64,000 nt of DNA from Lepagella muris (GCF_004793975.1 NZ_SRYB01000021.1:1-64000), one strand, 5' to 3'. Shown: positions 52,313-62,689, counted from the stretch's first letter. A program made the numbers and translations. Notes: generated by a model from the sequence alone, not told the origin.

Positions 52313-53716
52313 TCAGAATGTCACGTCACCACGGTTGATGACGAGAGGATTATCCATCACTGTTTTCCATTCGTTGTTGGTGTTCCATTCGCCGAAGGCG
52401 GGCTTGCCGTTGTCGTCAAGGTCATACCATCCCATGAAGTAGCTCCAGAGAGCACCATCAGCAAGGGCGGATTCCACATCGAGAAGGTTGCCACATTCAG
52501 TCAGTGCGACGAGTTTCTTCCCTTTGACGAGGTTATAGAGGATTTCAAACTGTGAGGTCTGGTTTGTAAGAGGATCCACGTATAGGTCGGCACCAACTAT
52601 GTCGACGAGATCATCTCCGGGATATGCCTCCGATATCTTTGTCATGGATGCTGGTTTCCCTTCGTCGGAAGTCTGTACGGTCCATACCCATATCAGGTTG
52701 TTGAGTCCATATTCCACTGTGAGTTTCTCGCGGAGCCATGACCAGAGCTGTTTGGTGGTCTCCACACCGGAGTTGCCCCACCAGAACCAGCTTCCCCAAG
52801 TGTAGTCGCCGGCAGCTTCATGGAACGGACGCCAGAGCACCGGAATGCCGGCATCCTGAAGGAGTTTCAGATAGCCTGCCACTTTCTCAACGTCGGCAGT
52901 CGCCACTGTATTTTCCCAAGTGCCGTCGATGAGTACGTTAGCAGCATTGAAGGCATCGGAAGAGGCATCATAGCCCAATGAGGGGTCGTCCTGCGATTTG
53001 GGCACGTTCCAGTGCCATGTAATGGTTGGGATGCTTCCGGCTTCCCATGCGTTCTTCACCGGAGTGATGTCGCCGTAGTTGATCCAGTCGGCAGGAGAGG
53101 ATGCGAGATGGATATAGTCGAAGCCGATGATTGCGGGATATTCGCCTGTAGCGGAATGGATAAGATCGGTGAACTGGGTAGACCATGCCACTTCTCCCAT
53201 TGCGCCTGAGAGCTGCTTTGTGCCGTAGTTGTCAAGAAGGACGTTGAAAACTTTCTGAGCCTCGGCGGTGGCGTTGGGGTTGGTGAGAGATCGGGTAAGA
53301 AGGGAGGAGTCGATAATCATCGAAGCACCTTCGGTGGAGAAGGTGACGGTGGTCTCCGGAGCGAAGGTCTTTGTGCCTATGCCGGCTACCGCACGTGAGG
53401 GGATATTGAATACGTATGTCTTCCCTTTCGACAGATTGAAGGATGCGGTGAGTTTGTTATCGTTTACCTCAACCGATTCGATTGATCCGCCGGATAGCGT
53501 TATGCCGACAGCGGGGTTAAGCACGATTCCGGTGGAGTATTCCACAGTTATGCTCCCTGTGGATGCGCTCACAGTGGCACCGTTTGCGATGGAGGTGCTG
53601 ACCACGTTCACGTCTACTGGAGCGGTCTCGCTCCAATCCGGTTTGTGGCTGTCGTCGCAGGATGTGATACCGGAAAACAGGAGTGCCCCCGCGAGAATAT
53701 ATGCAGTTGTTTTCAT
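52313..53716 (-). CDS. GH26 endo-beta-mannanase lipoprotein with Ig-like N-domain
   Basis: A 467-aa lipoprotein (ITSC, Cys20). An Ig-like BIg_5-type domain spans about 32-130, then the GH26 barrel has acid/base Glu300 (WRPFHEAAGDYTWGSWFWWG) and nucleophile Glu407 (ALTECGN). The extra domain acts as a spacer, suiting a surface enzyme that cuts polymeric mannan. It differs clearly from the neighbouring GH26, so the two probably divide labour between endo and exo action. Confidence 0.92.
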   Translation of the reverse strand: MKTTAYILAGALLFSGITSCDDSHKPDWSETAPVDVNVVSTSIANGATVSASTGSITVEYSTGIVLNPAVGITLSGGSIESVEVNDNKLTASFNLSKGKTYVFNIPSRAVAGIGTKTFAPETTVTFSTEGASMIIDSSLLTRSLTNPNATAEAQKVFNVLLDNYGTKQLSGAMGEVAWSTQFTDLIHSATGEYPAIIGFDYIHLASSPADWINYGDITPVKNAWEAGSIPTITWHWNVPKSQDDPSLGYDASSDAFNAANVLIDGTWENTVATADVEKVAGYLKLLQDAGIPVLWRPFHEAAGDYTWGSWFWWGNSGVETTKQLWSWLREKLTVEYGLNNLIWVWTVQTSDEGKPASMTKISEAYPGDDLVDIVGADLYVDPLTNQTSQFEILYNLVKGKKLVALTECGNLLDVESALADGALWSYFMGWYDLDDNGKPAFGEWNTNNEWKTVMDNPLVINRGDVTF

Positions 53717-53734
53717 TATTTCTTGTTCTGTTTT

Positions 53735-53772
53735 GATTCTCCGGAAGGATTGCCAAACCCTTCCGGAGAATC
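53735..53772 (-). promoter_or_regulatory. 14-bp perfect hairpin between binding-protein and GH26 genes
   Basis: GATTCTCCGGAAGG and CCTTCCGGAGAATC pair perfectly around a 10-nt loop. No U tract follows on the minus strand. It may stabilise the upstream SusCD/SGBP part of the transcript or attenuate expression of the enzymes. Confidence 0.6.
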
Positions 53773-53798
53773 ATGGCTTTATGAGTATTTCGGAGCTT

Positions 53799-56105
53799 TT
53801 ATTCTATTGTCAGTTTGGTCAGGATGATATCATTGCCCTGAATCAGCAGACCGTGGTTGTTGACGAGCTGGTTGATGTCGTCGGCAGTGAGGATAAATTC
53901 CACGTTTGTCTGAGATGCCGGACAGTCATAGTATTCCTGTGCGGATCCGGGGAGCATAGCCCAGTCTTCACCGCGTCCGAACTTGATACAAGGCTGACTG
54001 CCGCCGGTGGTGGTGTAGTAGGCACGTAGGATCTGACCGGGTTTCCATGTTGAGAAAATGTTGGCGATTGCATCATCATTCCATGCGAAATCCTGCATAC
54101 CTCCCCATCCGGTAAGGTCAGCGTTGCCGGTCCAGAACACAGTCTCAAGGGAGTTCTCCCATTCGATGTGTACCTTGCTGACTACTGTGCCCTGACCCTG
54201 TATCACCATAGCTGTCTCTGACCATCCGTCATCGGTGGTAAGGATTCTGTTGAGCACTTCCGCAGAGAGTTCAAATTCTGCTGTAGTGGCTGTCTGAGCG
54301 GGTTCAAGCATTGCCATCTGACCCCAGTTGGCATCGTTCACCTGAATCTGAGTGTAGTCGTAGGGTGAGATATGGAACACCAGCTTTGCACCTGCGGGCA
54401 CGCCTTCGAAACTGCTCTTGTAGAGACGGAATGCGCCACCGGCATCTTCACCTGCCCAGCTTCCGAGGTCGCGTACCTCAGAGAAGATCACGTTCTCCAC
54501 ATGGGTGGCGGGGATGAAGGCGATGTTGTATGAGATCTCGCCGTTGGATGAGAGGAGGGTGAATGTGGAGTTCTTTCCGGCAGATTCCGGCACCTGTATG
54601 ATCAGTCGGTTGCCGTTGAGGATATACTGCACGTCGTTGCCGTTGACCTTAACTCCGGTGAGTTTGTCGGCATTTGCAATCATGATGGAGAATGTCTCGC
54701 CGGCATTGATCTCGGCATCCTCTGCGGGAAGCTCGGTGGCGTATGCACATTCGGGAGCTGTAAGCTCGATTGCATCGGTGTCGATGGTCTCGCCGTTGGA
54801 GAGTGTCAATGTGACGGTGTTGCTTCCGGCAGTGAGAGTGGCAGGGATATTGACAGTAAATTCTGTGGCGGTGGCTCCGGTCACTTCAACTGTAGCTGCA
54901 CCTCCAAACGTGATTGCAGTCACGTTCTGAAGATTGCGTCCGGTCACTTTCAATGAGGATGCGAGTGCTGCGGGAGCCGGTGTGTAGGCTACTGCTTCCG
55001 GTTTGAGAGTGGAGATCTCCACGTCTACCGCGCCACCGGATGCTGTGCGTAGCACGGCGTTACCGCTCTGTGTGCCGGCTGGAACTGTCACGCTGATTTC
55101 TGTGGGCGTAACGTTGTCGGGAACGACAATCTCCTCCACGTTGGGGAATGACACACCTGTGACAAGCTCCATATTGATGCCCTTGAACTTGATGACGTCG
55201 CCGCCCCAGATTGCGGATGCGGGATCAGCCACTACCTCTTCAGGGAGTGCCACACCGATAGTGGCGATTGCCACTTTCACGCCTGATGCCGGGAGCATAC
55301 AGATTGTGCCGTCGGTCACGTCGGCGGGGAGCACGAATGAGAGTTTATCCTCATTGACGTTGAATTCCACCTGTTCGCCGGAAGGCATCTCCACGGCTGT
55401 CACAAGGTCGATATCTTTGACAGTGATGGTGACGGTCTCGCCCGGTTTGATCTTGGTGAGGTCTGCGACACGTTCAACCGACGGGAGCACAATTGTCACG
55501 TCCTCCTCGGAATGGATGTGGTTGGGGATAGGTTCGCCACCGTCGCTGATGGTGATCTTGCCTGTCTGTGCCTCTGCCGGCACCACAAGTGAGATCTCCT
55601 GACGCGTGTGGGTGATGAAATCCTTTATGCCGACAGCCACTTCGTCGGTGAATATCACCTCCTCGATGAGGTTGAGATAATCGCCGCTGAGTGTGATCTG
55701 CTGACCCGGTTTCACAGTCATCGGAGAGATCTCGTCGAGAGAGATCGGCTCGGTGAAGGATAGCTCGGTCAGAGATTCAATGTCGCCGTTGGCATGATGG
55801 AGCACCACTTTACCCGGCTCAGCGTTCTGAGGCACGATGATGCGTATCTCCTCATTGCTGACTACGGATATGTCGGTCACGTCGCCGGCACCCGGAAGGG
55901 TGATTGAGGTGATGCGGTCCATGCCTGAACCGAGGAAACGGAGTTCACCGCCGCGTGCCACGGGGCGCGGTCCCCAGACGTTGAGGTTTACGCCTCCCTT
56001 ATACTGCTGGGTGTCGTAATTATCGTCGCTGCATGATGTCATGATAGGTGCGGAAAGGGCAGCGCACATCATCAGCATGCCTGTGATTTTATATATCTTT
56101 TTCAT
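53799..56105 (-). CDS. multi-IPT/TIG surface glycan-binding lipoprotein
   Basis: A 768-aa lipoprotein (MTSC, Cys25). Repeated IPT/TIG-like Ig domains fill residues about 35-530, with signatures such as VKPGQQITLSGDYL, IKPGETVTITV and LKVTGRNLQNVTAITFGG. Two related beta-sandwich modules follow (about 545-655 and 660-768), each ending in a similar MVIQGQG...KVHIEWE or LLIQGND...KLTIE strand pair. The rod-like array would hold glycan-binding tips away from the cell. It belongs to the mannan PUL. Confidence 0.8.
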   Translation of the reverse strand: MKKIYKITGMLMMCAALSAPIMTSCSDDNYDTQQYKGGVNLNVWGPRPVARGGELRFLGSGMDRITSITLPGAGDVTDISVVSNEEIRIIVPQNAEPGKVVLHHANGDIESLTELSFTEPISLDEISPMTVKPGQQITLSGDYLNLIEEVIFTDEVAVGIKDFITHTRQEISLVVPAEAQTGKITISDGGEPIPNHIHSEEDVTIVLPSVERVADLTKIKPGETVTITVKDIDLVTAVEMPSGEQVEFNVNEDKLSFVLPADVTDGTICMLPASGVKVAIATIGVALPEEVVADPASAIWGGDVIKFKGINMELVTGVSFPNVEEIVVPDNVTPTEISVTVPAGTQSGNAVLRTASGGAVDVEISTLKPEAVAYTPAPAALASSLKVTGRNLQNVTAITFGGAATVEVTGATATEFTVNIPATLTAGSNTVTLTLSNGETIDTDAIELTAPECAYATELPAEDAEINAGETFSIMIANADKLTGVKVNGNDVQYILNGNRLIIQVPESAGKNSTFTLLSSNGEISYNIAFIPATHVENVIFSEVRDLGSWAGEDAGGAFRLYKSSFEGVPAGAKLVFHISPYDYTQIQVNDANWGQMAMLEPAQTATTAEFELSAEVLNRILTTDDGWSETAMVIQGQGTVVSKVHIEWENSLETVFWTGNADLTGWGGMQDFAWNDDAIANIFSTWKPGQILRAYYTTTGGSQPCIKFGRGEDWAMLPGSAQEYYDCPASQTNVEFILTADDINQLVNNHGLLIQGNDIILTKLTIE

Positions 56106-56141
56106 TGCTTGATCGCATATTAATTGCTTAAGTATTCCGGG

Positions 56142-57473
56142 TTAGTTCTTTACCGCACGTATATTGTCTATCTTCAGCATCGGGGTGCAATCAACTCCGG
56201 TGACACCGCCGTTCCAAAGGAAGATCTGGAAACTTGCGAAGTCGGATGCACTGCCGAGGAAGGATGTCGCGCCTGAGCCGTCGGGGGCATACACGAAGTC
56301 TTTGATCGGTAGCGATACGGTAATCCATTCGCCGCCGGTGTGATATGCCTCGTTGATGGTCCAAGGTGTCCAAAGTCCGCGTGCCATTGTGGTCTGGAGA
56401 TAGTTGTTGTTGGCACCTGCCACGGTGTTGCCGAAGATATCGGTGCCGGCATTACCCATCGACACTTTATCTGTCCCAGCGAATATCAGCTGCATTGCAC
56501 ATGACTGCCATGCTGCATTTTCCGGTATGCAAAGTTCGAATTTCAGGCTCATGTTGTTGTAGTCGGAGAAATCGACGATATCAAACAGACGCACGCCCTC
56601 GCGTTCGGGGTAGTCGGTCGGGGTGTTCCAGCTTCCTGCCCAATATTCGAAAGAGAAGTTGCCATCGTCCCAAGCATCTGCACCGGCAAGTGTAGTAGCA
56701 CCGTCGCCGAGGCGGATATAGTTGCCACTGATGCCTGTGCCGTCATTTTCGATGGGCACGTTGTGCCAGCCGTGGTTGCCGAGTCCGGTGAGACCGTCAA
56801 AGTCAAACATCATGCCTCGTGTGTCGAGATAATGGAATGAACTGAGCCCGTCGCCATAGATGGAAGATACTGTTATCGCACCCTCCTCAGCACCCTCCGG
56901 CACCACTACTTGAAGCGTCTCTTGCTCGATGCTGCGGATCTCGGCGGGAACGTTTCCGGGGAATGTGACGGTCAGAGGCACGTTGGGATCATCTGCGAAG
57001 TAGGCACCGGTGAGTGTCACTACAGATCCGGCATGGGCATACTCACACGACATGGCATCCACACGGGGAGCCGGCACGGATACGTTGAAGGGGTATTCCG
57101 TGGTTATGCCGGACGATGTGATGAATCGAGCTTTATTAGTTACCTCACCCGGAATCACGTTGGGTATGTCGACGATGATTGTGTGGCTTGTCACCATTGT
57201 AGGGTTGAGTTTTGCTTTCTGGTCGTTGAACCATATCTGCTGCACGTCGCCGAGATTGTCGCCCACGAAAGCGAGGCGTGTGCCGAGAGATGCGCTCACC
57301 ACGAGGGAGTCGGCAGTCTCAATATCGCACATACGGGCATACTTGATGACCGGGGTGGCGCCCTTGTCCTTGTCGGCATCTGTCTCGCTGCACGACATCA
57401 TTCCGCCTGCAAGAAGCAACCCGGAAAGAGCCACAAAACTATATCTTATATTGTTTTTCAGATTATTTTTCAT
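56142..57473 (-). CDS. surface glycan-binding protein (SGBP-B-like) lipoprotein
   Basis: A protein of about 443 aa from ATG 57473, which gives a clean lipobox (MMSC, Cys28). The frame is also open to an ATG at 57512 that overlaps the SusD stop by 4 nt (ATGA), so coupling to SusD is possible. Two IPT/TIG-like domains cover about 40-210. The C-terminal domain (FDFDGLTGLGNHGWHN, FKFELCIPENAAW-like strands, and the final LKIDNIRAVKN) matches the carbohydrate-binding domain of SGBP-B proteins. Mannan binding is inferred from context. Confidence 0.85.
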   Translation of the reverse strand: MKNNLKNNIRYSFVALSGLLLAGGMMSCSETDADKDKGATPVIKYARMCDIETADSLVVSASLGTRLAFVGDNLGDVQQIWFNDQKAKLNPTMVTSHTIIVDIPNVIPGEVTNKARFITSSGITTEYPFNVSVPAPRVDAMSCEYAHAGSVVTLTGAYFADDPNVPLTVTFPGNVPAEIRSIEQETLQVVVPEGAEEGAITVSSIYGDGLSSFHYLDTRGMMFDFDGLTGLGNHGWHNVPIENDGTGISGNYIRLGDGATTLAGADAWDDGNFSFEYWAGSWNTPTDYPEREGVRLFDIVDFSDYNNMSLKFELCIPENAAWQSCAMQLIFAGTDKVSMGNAGTDIFGNTVAGANNNYLQTTMARGLWTPWTINEAYHTGGEWITVSLPIKDFVYAPDGSGATSFLGSASDFASFQIFLWNGGVTGVDCTPMLKIDNIRAVKN

Positions 57474-57508
57474 CGGTTTCTGATTTTTTGAAACAAGTTT
57501 GGATGACT

Positions 57509-59212
57509 TCATTCAGCTGCCCCGCCATAGTAGTCGACTGGCTCACCCATGAGAGCCGGAGAACTTGACGATACGGCAGCCGGGATGGGTGCTACAAACG
57601 ACAGGTCGGTGAGAAGAATCTCATCATACTGTCCGCCGTCGGCTGTGTTGCTTACGACGATGTAGATGTCGCGGTTGTTTTCGTTCGAGGCGTCGATTGT
57701 CGGATATTTGTTGTAGTCCGGCACTATCATTGATGCACGGTTTAGCCCTGTGCCGTAGCCGTTGTTGAGCATCTCGAGAGCGGCGGCATTACCCTCACGG
57801 TAGCGATAACGCTGGGTGTCGAACCAAGTTTGGCTCTCGAATGCGAGTTCGCGACGACGTTCTTTAAGGAGTTCCATGTAGGTGACGGATGATGCTTCAG
57901 CTACACCGGCACGCTGGCGCACCATGTTGTAGTATTTCATTGCTGTGGCGTCGGAAGTGGATGATGCTGTGCCCATCTTTGCCTCAACGTAGGTGAGGTA
58001 GACGTCGGCGAGACGCATGAGGTAGATGTTGTTGGCGGCATCCTGATTAATTCCGACATTTCCGTCGCAGTCAGCACCCTTACCGATGATGTATTTCTTT
58101 ATGTGGGCAAGCATCTCGTTGCGGTCTTCGAGCACGTCGCCGTTACCGTCGCGGCTCACGTATTGGTAGGTGTAGCCACCACCTGCGCGGTTGAGCATCG
58201 GATAGACGTCGCCGTTGGTCATGTAGGTCCACATACGGCGTTTGTCGTTGCGGTCATACATCTGCTGTAGGGATAGAGTCGGACCCTTACCTGCGCCCCA
58301 TGTCTGGTCGGCTATCACGCTTGAACGGCTCCATGCCGTATTGCGTGCGTTGCCGTAGGAGTATCCAAGCACACCGCACTGTATTGCGAGGATTGATTCC
58401 GGACCATTGTTAGCCTCCACGTCAAAGAGGGTGGAGAAGTCGATCTGGGTCAGAGCCTGAGTGTTCTCGATCACGTCGAGAGCATCGGCGGCAGCCTTCG
58501 CATAGAGAGCGTCGCGGTCATAGCCGTAGTCTTTGTGAGCCGCCATTGTGACGGCGAGTTTCGCACGGAGTGCGCGAGCCTTGCGCTTGTTGAGACGGTA
58601 GTTGTCGGTGGTCTCTTCCGGAAGAAGCTCCACGGCTGCGTCAAGGTCTTCCATTGCGAAGCGGTAGACGCTTGCCTGAGTGTTGCGCGGCACATCGAGA
58701 TTGCCTGATGAGATCATCTCGGTGTTGTTCTCGATCACGGGGACGTCATGCCATACCTCAGCCAGCATGTAGTGGCAGTATCCACGCATTGCACGCGCCT
58801 CTCCGAGGGCCTGATCCTTGTCCGCCTGGGTGATTGTGCCGCCGCAGATTGGCACTATGTCGTGGATGATGCTGTTGGCATCAAGGATAACGTTGTAAAT
58901 ACCTTTCCAACCCTCGTTGAGATAGGGGTTGACGGATGTGTATGTTCCGAAATACCACTGACCCTCGTCGGAATAGGTATAGTAGATGTCGCCGTTGATC
59001 ATGTCGAGCTTCCACTGGAAATTCATGTGGAAGTTGCTCCAAGTCTTGGAGGCATAGAGAGCCATTGTGGTCGACTGAAGAGCAGCCGGGGTTGTATAGT
59101 AGGTCTCCAGTACGGGTTTGTCGATGGGGTCGATTGTCAGGAAATCGTTGCAGGATACGAGCGATCCGCCGATAATCAGAGACAGGACTGAAGTTTTGAT
59201 TATATTTTTCAT
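57509..59212 (-). CDS. SusD-family lipoprotein (mannan PUL)
   Basis: A 567-aa lipoprotein (LVSC, Cys21). The RagB/SusD fold includes ARAMRGYCHYMLAEVWHDVPV and the C-terminal LLKERRRELAFESQTWFDTQRYR. It pairs with the SusC encoded 21 bp upstream. Confidence 0.95.
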   Translation of the reverse strand: MKNIIKTSVLSLIIGGSLVSCNDFLTIDPIDKPVLETYYTTPAALQSTTMALYASKTWSNFHMNFQWKLDMINGDIYYTYSDEGQWYFGTYTSVNPYLNEGWKGIYNVILDANSIIHDIVPICGGTITQADKDQALGEARAMRGYCHYMLAEVWHDVPVIENNTEMISSGNLDVPRNTQASVYRFAMEDLDAAVELLPEETTDNYRLNKRKARALRAKLAVTMAAHKDYGYDRDALYAKAAADALDVIENTQALTQIDFSTLFDVEANNGPESILAIQCGVLGYSYGNARNTAWSRSSVIADQTWGAGKGPTLSLQQMYDRNDKRRMWTYMTNGDVYPMLNRAGGGYTYQYVSRDGNGDVLEDRNEMLAHIKKYIIGKGADCDGNVGINQDAANNIYLMRLADVYLTYVEAKMGTASSTSDATAMKYYNMVRQRAGVAEASSVTYMELLKERRRELAFESQTWFDTQRYRYREGNAAALEMLNNGYGTGLNRASMIVPDYNKYPTIDASNENNRDIYIVVSNTADGGQYDEILLTDLSFVAPIPAAVSSSSPALMGEPVDYYGGAAE

Positions 59213-59233
59213 TTCTGTATTCGGTGAGATTGT

Positions 59234-62200
59234 TTAGAAGGAGAGGTTAAGACCGATAGTATATGTGCGGGGAGTGGGATAACGGCCGCGGTCAATGTTC
59301 TGAAGAAGAGAACTCTGATTGAAGGCACCGATTTCCGGATCGTATCCGCTGTAGTTGGTGAATGTGTAGACGTTCTGCACGTTGAAGTAGATTCTCGCGC
59401 TCTGCATGAACACTTTCTTCGCCCATTTCTCGGGGAGATTGTAGGTGAGTGAGATGTTCTGAATGCGGAGGTAAGAGGCATCCTCGAGCCAGCGGTCGCT
59501 CATGCGCTGGTTGCCGTTGGCGTCAAGGTTGGAGAAGCGGGGTATTCCGTTATGACCTTTTGCAAGTTGGAGATTGGAGATGTCGTCGCTGCCATTGGGG
59601 TCGATCTTCTCAGTCTGTGCGCGATTTAGAACGCTTACAGCCTGGTTGTCCCAGATTGAGCTGAGTCCTTCGGTGCGGTAGCGTGCCCAGTTGAGGATGT
59701 CGCCGCCGATCTGACCGGTAAGACCTACGTTAAGTTCGAAGTTCTTCCAAGAGAATGTGTTGGTGAAGCCGAAAGTCAGATCCGGGTTGGGGTCGCCGAT
59801 GATCTTCTGGTCAGCATCATTTATCACGCCATCGCCATTCTGGTCTTTGAATTTGAGGTCGCCGATCCATGCGCCCGACACCTTATCAATCTTGTTGCTG
59901 TAAGGCTCCTTGCTGCCTGTCTGAGAGGCATGACCGAGGATGTCGGCTTCATTCTGGAAGAGACCCTCTGTCTCATATCCGTAGAATACGCCCATAGGCT
60001 GTCCGACAGCAAACATTGTTACAGTCTGGAAAGGTGCCCACCAGTCGATATTGCCATAGATTCGCTGAGAGTCGTCGTTGAGTGCAACGATCTTGTTGCG
60101 GTTGTGGGAGAGAGTCAATGAACTTGACCACATGAAGTCGCGTGTGATGACCGGACGGGCATTGATCTGCACGTCGATACCTACGTTGCGAGTCTTACCG
60201 ATGTTGGCATACGGGGTATTGATCTCGCCCCAAGAGTTAGAGCCGATGTGCGAGGGCACGAAGGTCTGCATAAGAAGATCCTGAGTCTGCTTGATGTAGC
60301 CGTCAACGGTGAGTTCGAGACGGTTGCTGAAGGCTGCGAAGTCAAGACCTACGTTGTATTGCTCCGAAGCCTCCCATTTCAGGTTAGGATTGGAGAGGTT
60401 GCTCGGAATGTAGGCGGAACCCATCGGGGTGAGTATCGTCTGAAGGGATGAGCCGTAGAGATAGGTGCTGATGTTGGAGTTACCTACCTTACCGTAGCCG
60501 AGACGGAGTTTAAGGTTGCTGATCCAGTTGACGTCCTGAAGCCATTTCTCCTGGATGAGACGCCATGCGAGAGCCACTGAAGGGAATGTACCCCATTTGT
60601 TCTTGGGACCGAATTTGCTTGATCCGTCACGACGTACTGTGGCGGTGAGGAGGTAGCGGTTGTCGAAACCGTAGTTCACGCGGGCGAATACAGAGGCGGA
60701 GGAGTTGGCGTCAGACCATCCTGTGTTGGATACGAAATCACCGTCAGATCCCATGATATGGATGTTGTCGCTGGTGAAATTGTTCTTGATGAACTGAGTG
60801 CCGTTCCAAGAGCCTTTTGACACCTCAAAACCTACCATCGCAGTCACGTCATGTTTCTCGTTGAAGGTTTGATTGTAGGTGAGGTAGTCTTTTTGCATCC
60901 AGAAGAAGTTGTGGTCCTCACGCTGCATCATCTGGTTGATGTCGTTAGATACGAGACCGAACTGATAGCGTGGTATGAACGATTTGTTCTGGTTCTGTGA
61001 AGCGTCGAAAGCATATTCCGCGCGGAATGTGAAGTGTTTCAGGAAATCGGCACTTACGTAGAAGTTACCGTTGATTTTCTGACGGAGGAGAGTGTTGTTG
61101 GTCATCATGGCGAGTGCCACGGGGTTCCATGTCGATGCACCGTTGACGGTGTTCGGACCTGCCCAGTTGCCGTCGTAGTCATACACGGGCACGGAGGGCA
61201 TCATGGTCATTGCCTGCATGATAACACCGTCAGAACCGTCATTTCGTGTGATGGTCTCATCTGTGCGTGTGTAGGCGAGGGCACCACCAATTTTCAGCCA
61301 TTTTGTGAAATTGTTGTCGATGTTGAAGCGTGTGTTGAAGCGTGAGAAGTCAGATCCGATGATCGTACCGTCCTGCTGCATCCAGCCGCCGCTCATGGCA
61401 TATACTGTTTTCTCATTACCACCGGTGACGCTCACCTGATGGCTCTGCATGAAGGCTGTGCGGAAGATCTCATCTTGCCAGTCGGTGCCTTTGCCGAGGA
61501 GGGAGATGTCGCTGTATGTCGAGTCAAAATTTCCTTTGTTCAGCACTCCCTCTGCGAGAAGCTGCTGCTGATAGAGTGCGTATTCACGAAGATCCATCAT
61601 GTCGAGGCGTTTTGCCACCTGCTGCCACGCCACGTATCCGTCGTAGGTCACGTTGGTGTGTCCGGCAGAACCGCGACGGGTAGTCACAAGCACAACACCG
61701 TTGGCACCTGCCGCACCATATATGGCACAGGCGGAGGCATCTTTAAGCACGTCGATGCTCACGATGTCGGAGGGGGCGATGGCTGCCAGCGGGTTTACCT
61801 TTGTCTGACCGTTGCTGCCGCCCATCCAGTCGAACCCGCCGATGTCGCTGCTGCCGCTCATAGGCACGCCGTCAATCACATAGAGAGGTTCGTTAGAAGA
61901 GTTGAGTGAGCTTGCACCACGGATACGTACTGAAGTGGCACCGCCGGGAGCACCGGAGTTCTGTGTCACCTGCACACCTGCAACCTTGCCCTGGAGCATC
62001 TGGTCGGCATTGGTGACAATCGATTGTTTCATCTGAGCTTCTGAAAGGGAAGCGACAGAACCCGTGATGTCGGATTTCTTTTGTGTGCCATAGCCGACCA
62101 CAACAACATCCTCAAGTACCTGGGAATCCTCTTTCAGTACGATGGTGAGGTTGGTCTTACCATTGAGTTTGACCTCCTGTGTGGCATATCCCACATAAGA

Positions 62201-62428
62201 GACCATGAGAGTGGCATTTGATGAAGAGACGTTGAATTTGAAATTTCCGTCAATGTCTGTGGCTGCTCCGTTCTGTTTACCTTTTTCAAGCACGGTGGCT
62301 CCGATCAGGGGTTCACCTGCTTCATCGGTAACAACGCCTGTGACAGTGACCTGTGCGGCTCCGCTCATCGCTATCAAGCAGAAGAAGGATACCAACAGCC
62401 ACTTGAAGTGGCAAAGCTTTGTCTTCAT
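59234..62428 (-). CDS. SusC-like TonB-dependent receptor (mannan PUL)
   Basis: The protein is 1064 aa, with a signal peptide ending near SGAAQ and a carboxypeptidase-D-like domain (VTGVVTDEAGEPLIGATVLEKG). The plug opens with VLEDVVVVGYG, and a barrel ends RTYTIGLNLSF. It heads the mannan uptake operon and is intact. A TAACTTTG promoter lies 132 bp upstream. Confidence 0.96.
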   Translation of the reverse strand: MKTKLCHFKWLLVSFFCLIAMSGAAQVTVTGVVTDEAGEPLIGATVLEKGKQNGAATDIDGNFKFNVSSSNATLMVSYVGYATQEVKLNGKTNLTIVLKEDSQVLEDVVVVGYGTQKKSDITGSVASLSEAQMKQSIVTNADQMLQGKVAGVQVTQNSGAPGGATSVRIRGASSLNSSNEPLYVIDGVPMSGSSDIGGFDWMGGSNGQTKVNPLAAIAPSDIVSIDVLKDASACAIYGAAGANGVVLVTTRRGSAGHTNVTYDGYVAWQQVAKRLDMMDLREYALYQQQLLAEGVLNKGNFDSTYSDISLLGKGTDWQDEIFRTAFMQSHQVSVTGGNEKTVYAMSGGWMQQDGTIIGSDFSRFNTRFNIDNNFTKWLKIGGALAYTRTDETITRNDGSDGVIMQAMTMMPSVPVYDYDGNWAGPNTVNGASTWNPVALAMMTNNTLLRQKINGNFYVSADFLKHFTFRAEYAFDASQNQNKSFIPRYQFGLVSNDINQMMQREDHNFFWMQKDYLTYNQTFNEKHDVTAMVGFEVSKGSWNGTQFIKNNFTSDNIHIMGSDGDFVSNTGWSDANSSASVFARVNYGFDNRYLLTATVRRDGSSKFGPKNKWGTFPSVALAWRLIQEKWLQDVNWISNLKLRLGYGKVGNSNISTYLYGSSLQTILTPMGSAYIPSNLSNPNLKWEASEQYNVGLDFAAFSNRLELTVDGYIKQTQDLLMQTFVPSHIGSNSWGEINTPYANIGKTRNVGIDVQINARPVITRDFMWSSSLTLSHNRNKIVALNDDSQRIYGNIDWWAPFQTVTMFAVGQPMGVFYGYETEGLFQNEADILGHASQTGSKEPYSNKIDKVSGAWIGDLKFKDQNGDGVINDADQKIIGDPNPDLTFGFTNTFSWKNFELNVGLTGQIGGDILNWARYRTEGLSSIWDNQAVSVLNRAQTEKIDPNGSDDISNLQLAKGHNGIPRFSNLDANGNQRMSDRWLEDASYLRIQNISLTYNLPEKWAKKVFMQSARIYFNVQNVYTFTNYSGYDPEIGAFNQSSLLQNIDRGRYPTPRTYTIGLNLSF

Positions 62429-62560
62429 GAGTTGAAAGATTAGTTTTGTAAATATTAAGATTGATTGAGTTTTCTTTGTTTGGGGAGGAGAGAGCTGATC
62501 TTAAGTGAGTATATGATTTTAGGTTATATATATACTTAAGTCGGGTATCTTTTCCGTTTG

Positions 62561-62568
62561 CAAAGTTA
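62561..62568 (-). promoter_or_regulatory. -7 box of mannan SusC operon
   Basis: The minus strand reads TAACTTTG, matching TAnnTTTG, leaving a leader of about 125 nt before the SusC start at 62428. Confidence 0.55.
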
Positions 62569-62639
62569 TAGTGATAAACGACTAAAAACTTGCACTATTT
62601 TATCCGAAATTACCATAAATCTTTAAATATAAGATTTTT

Positions 62640-62689
62640 TTAGTTAATTATAAATAAAGAGAGAGAAATTCAATTGAATTTCTCTCTCT
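62640..62689 (-). terminator. intrinsic terminator of GH5 gene
   Basis: A 32-bp perfect palindrome (62658-62689, AGAGAGAGAAATTC and its complement) is followed on the minus strand by a T-rich tail. It separates the GH5 gene from the SusC promoter. Confidence 0.75.

Noticed and set aside
53268..54029. 253-codon + strand frame spanning the GH26/SGBP junction
   Set aside because: It is antisense to two well-supported genes and crosses their intergenic hairpin.
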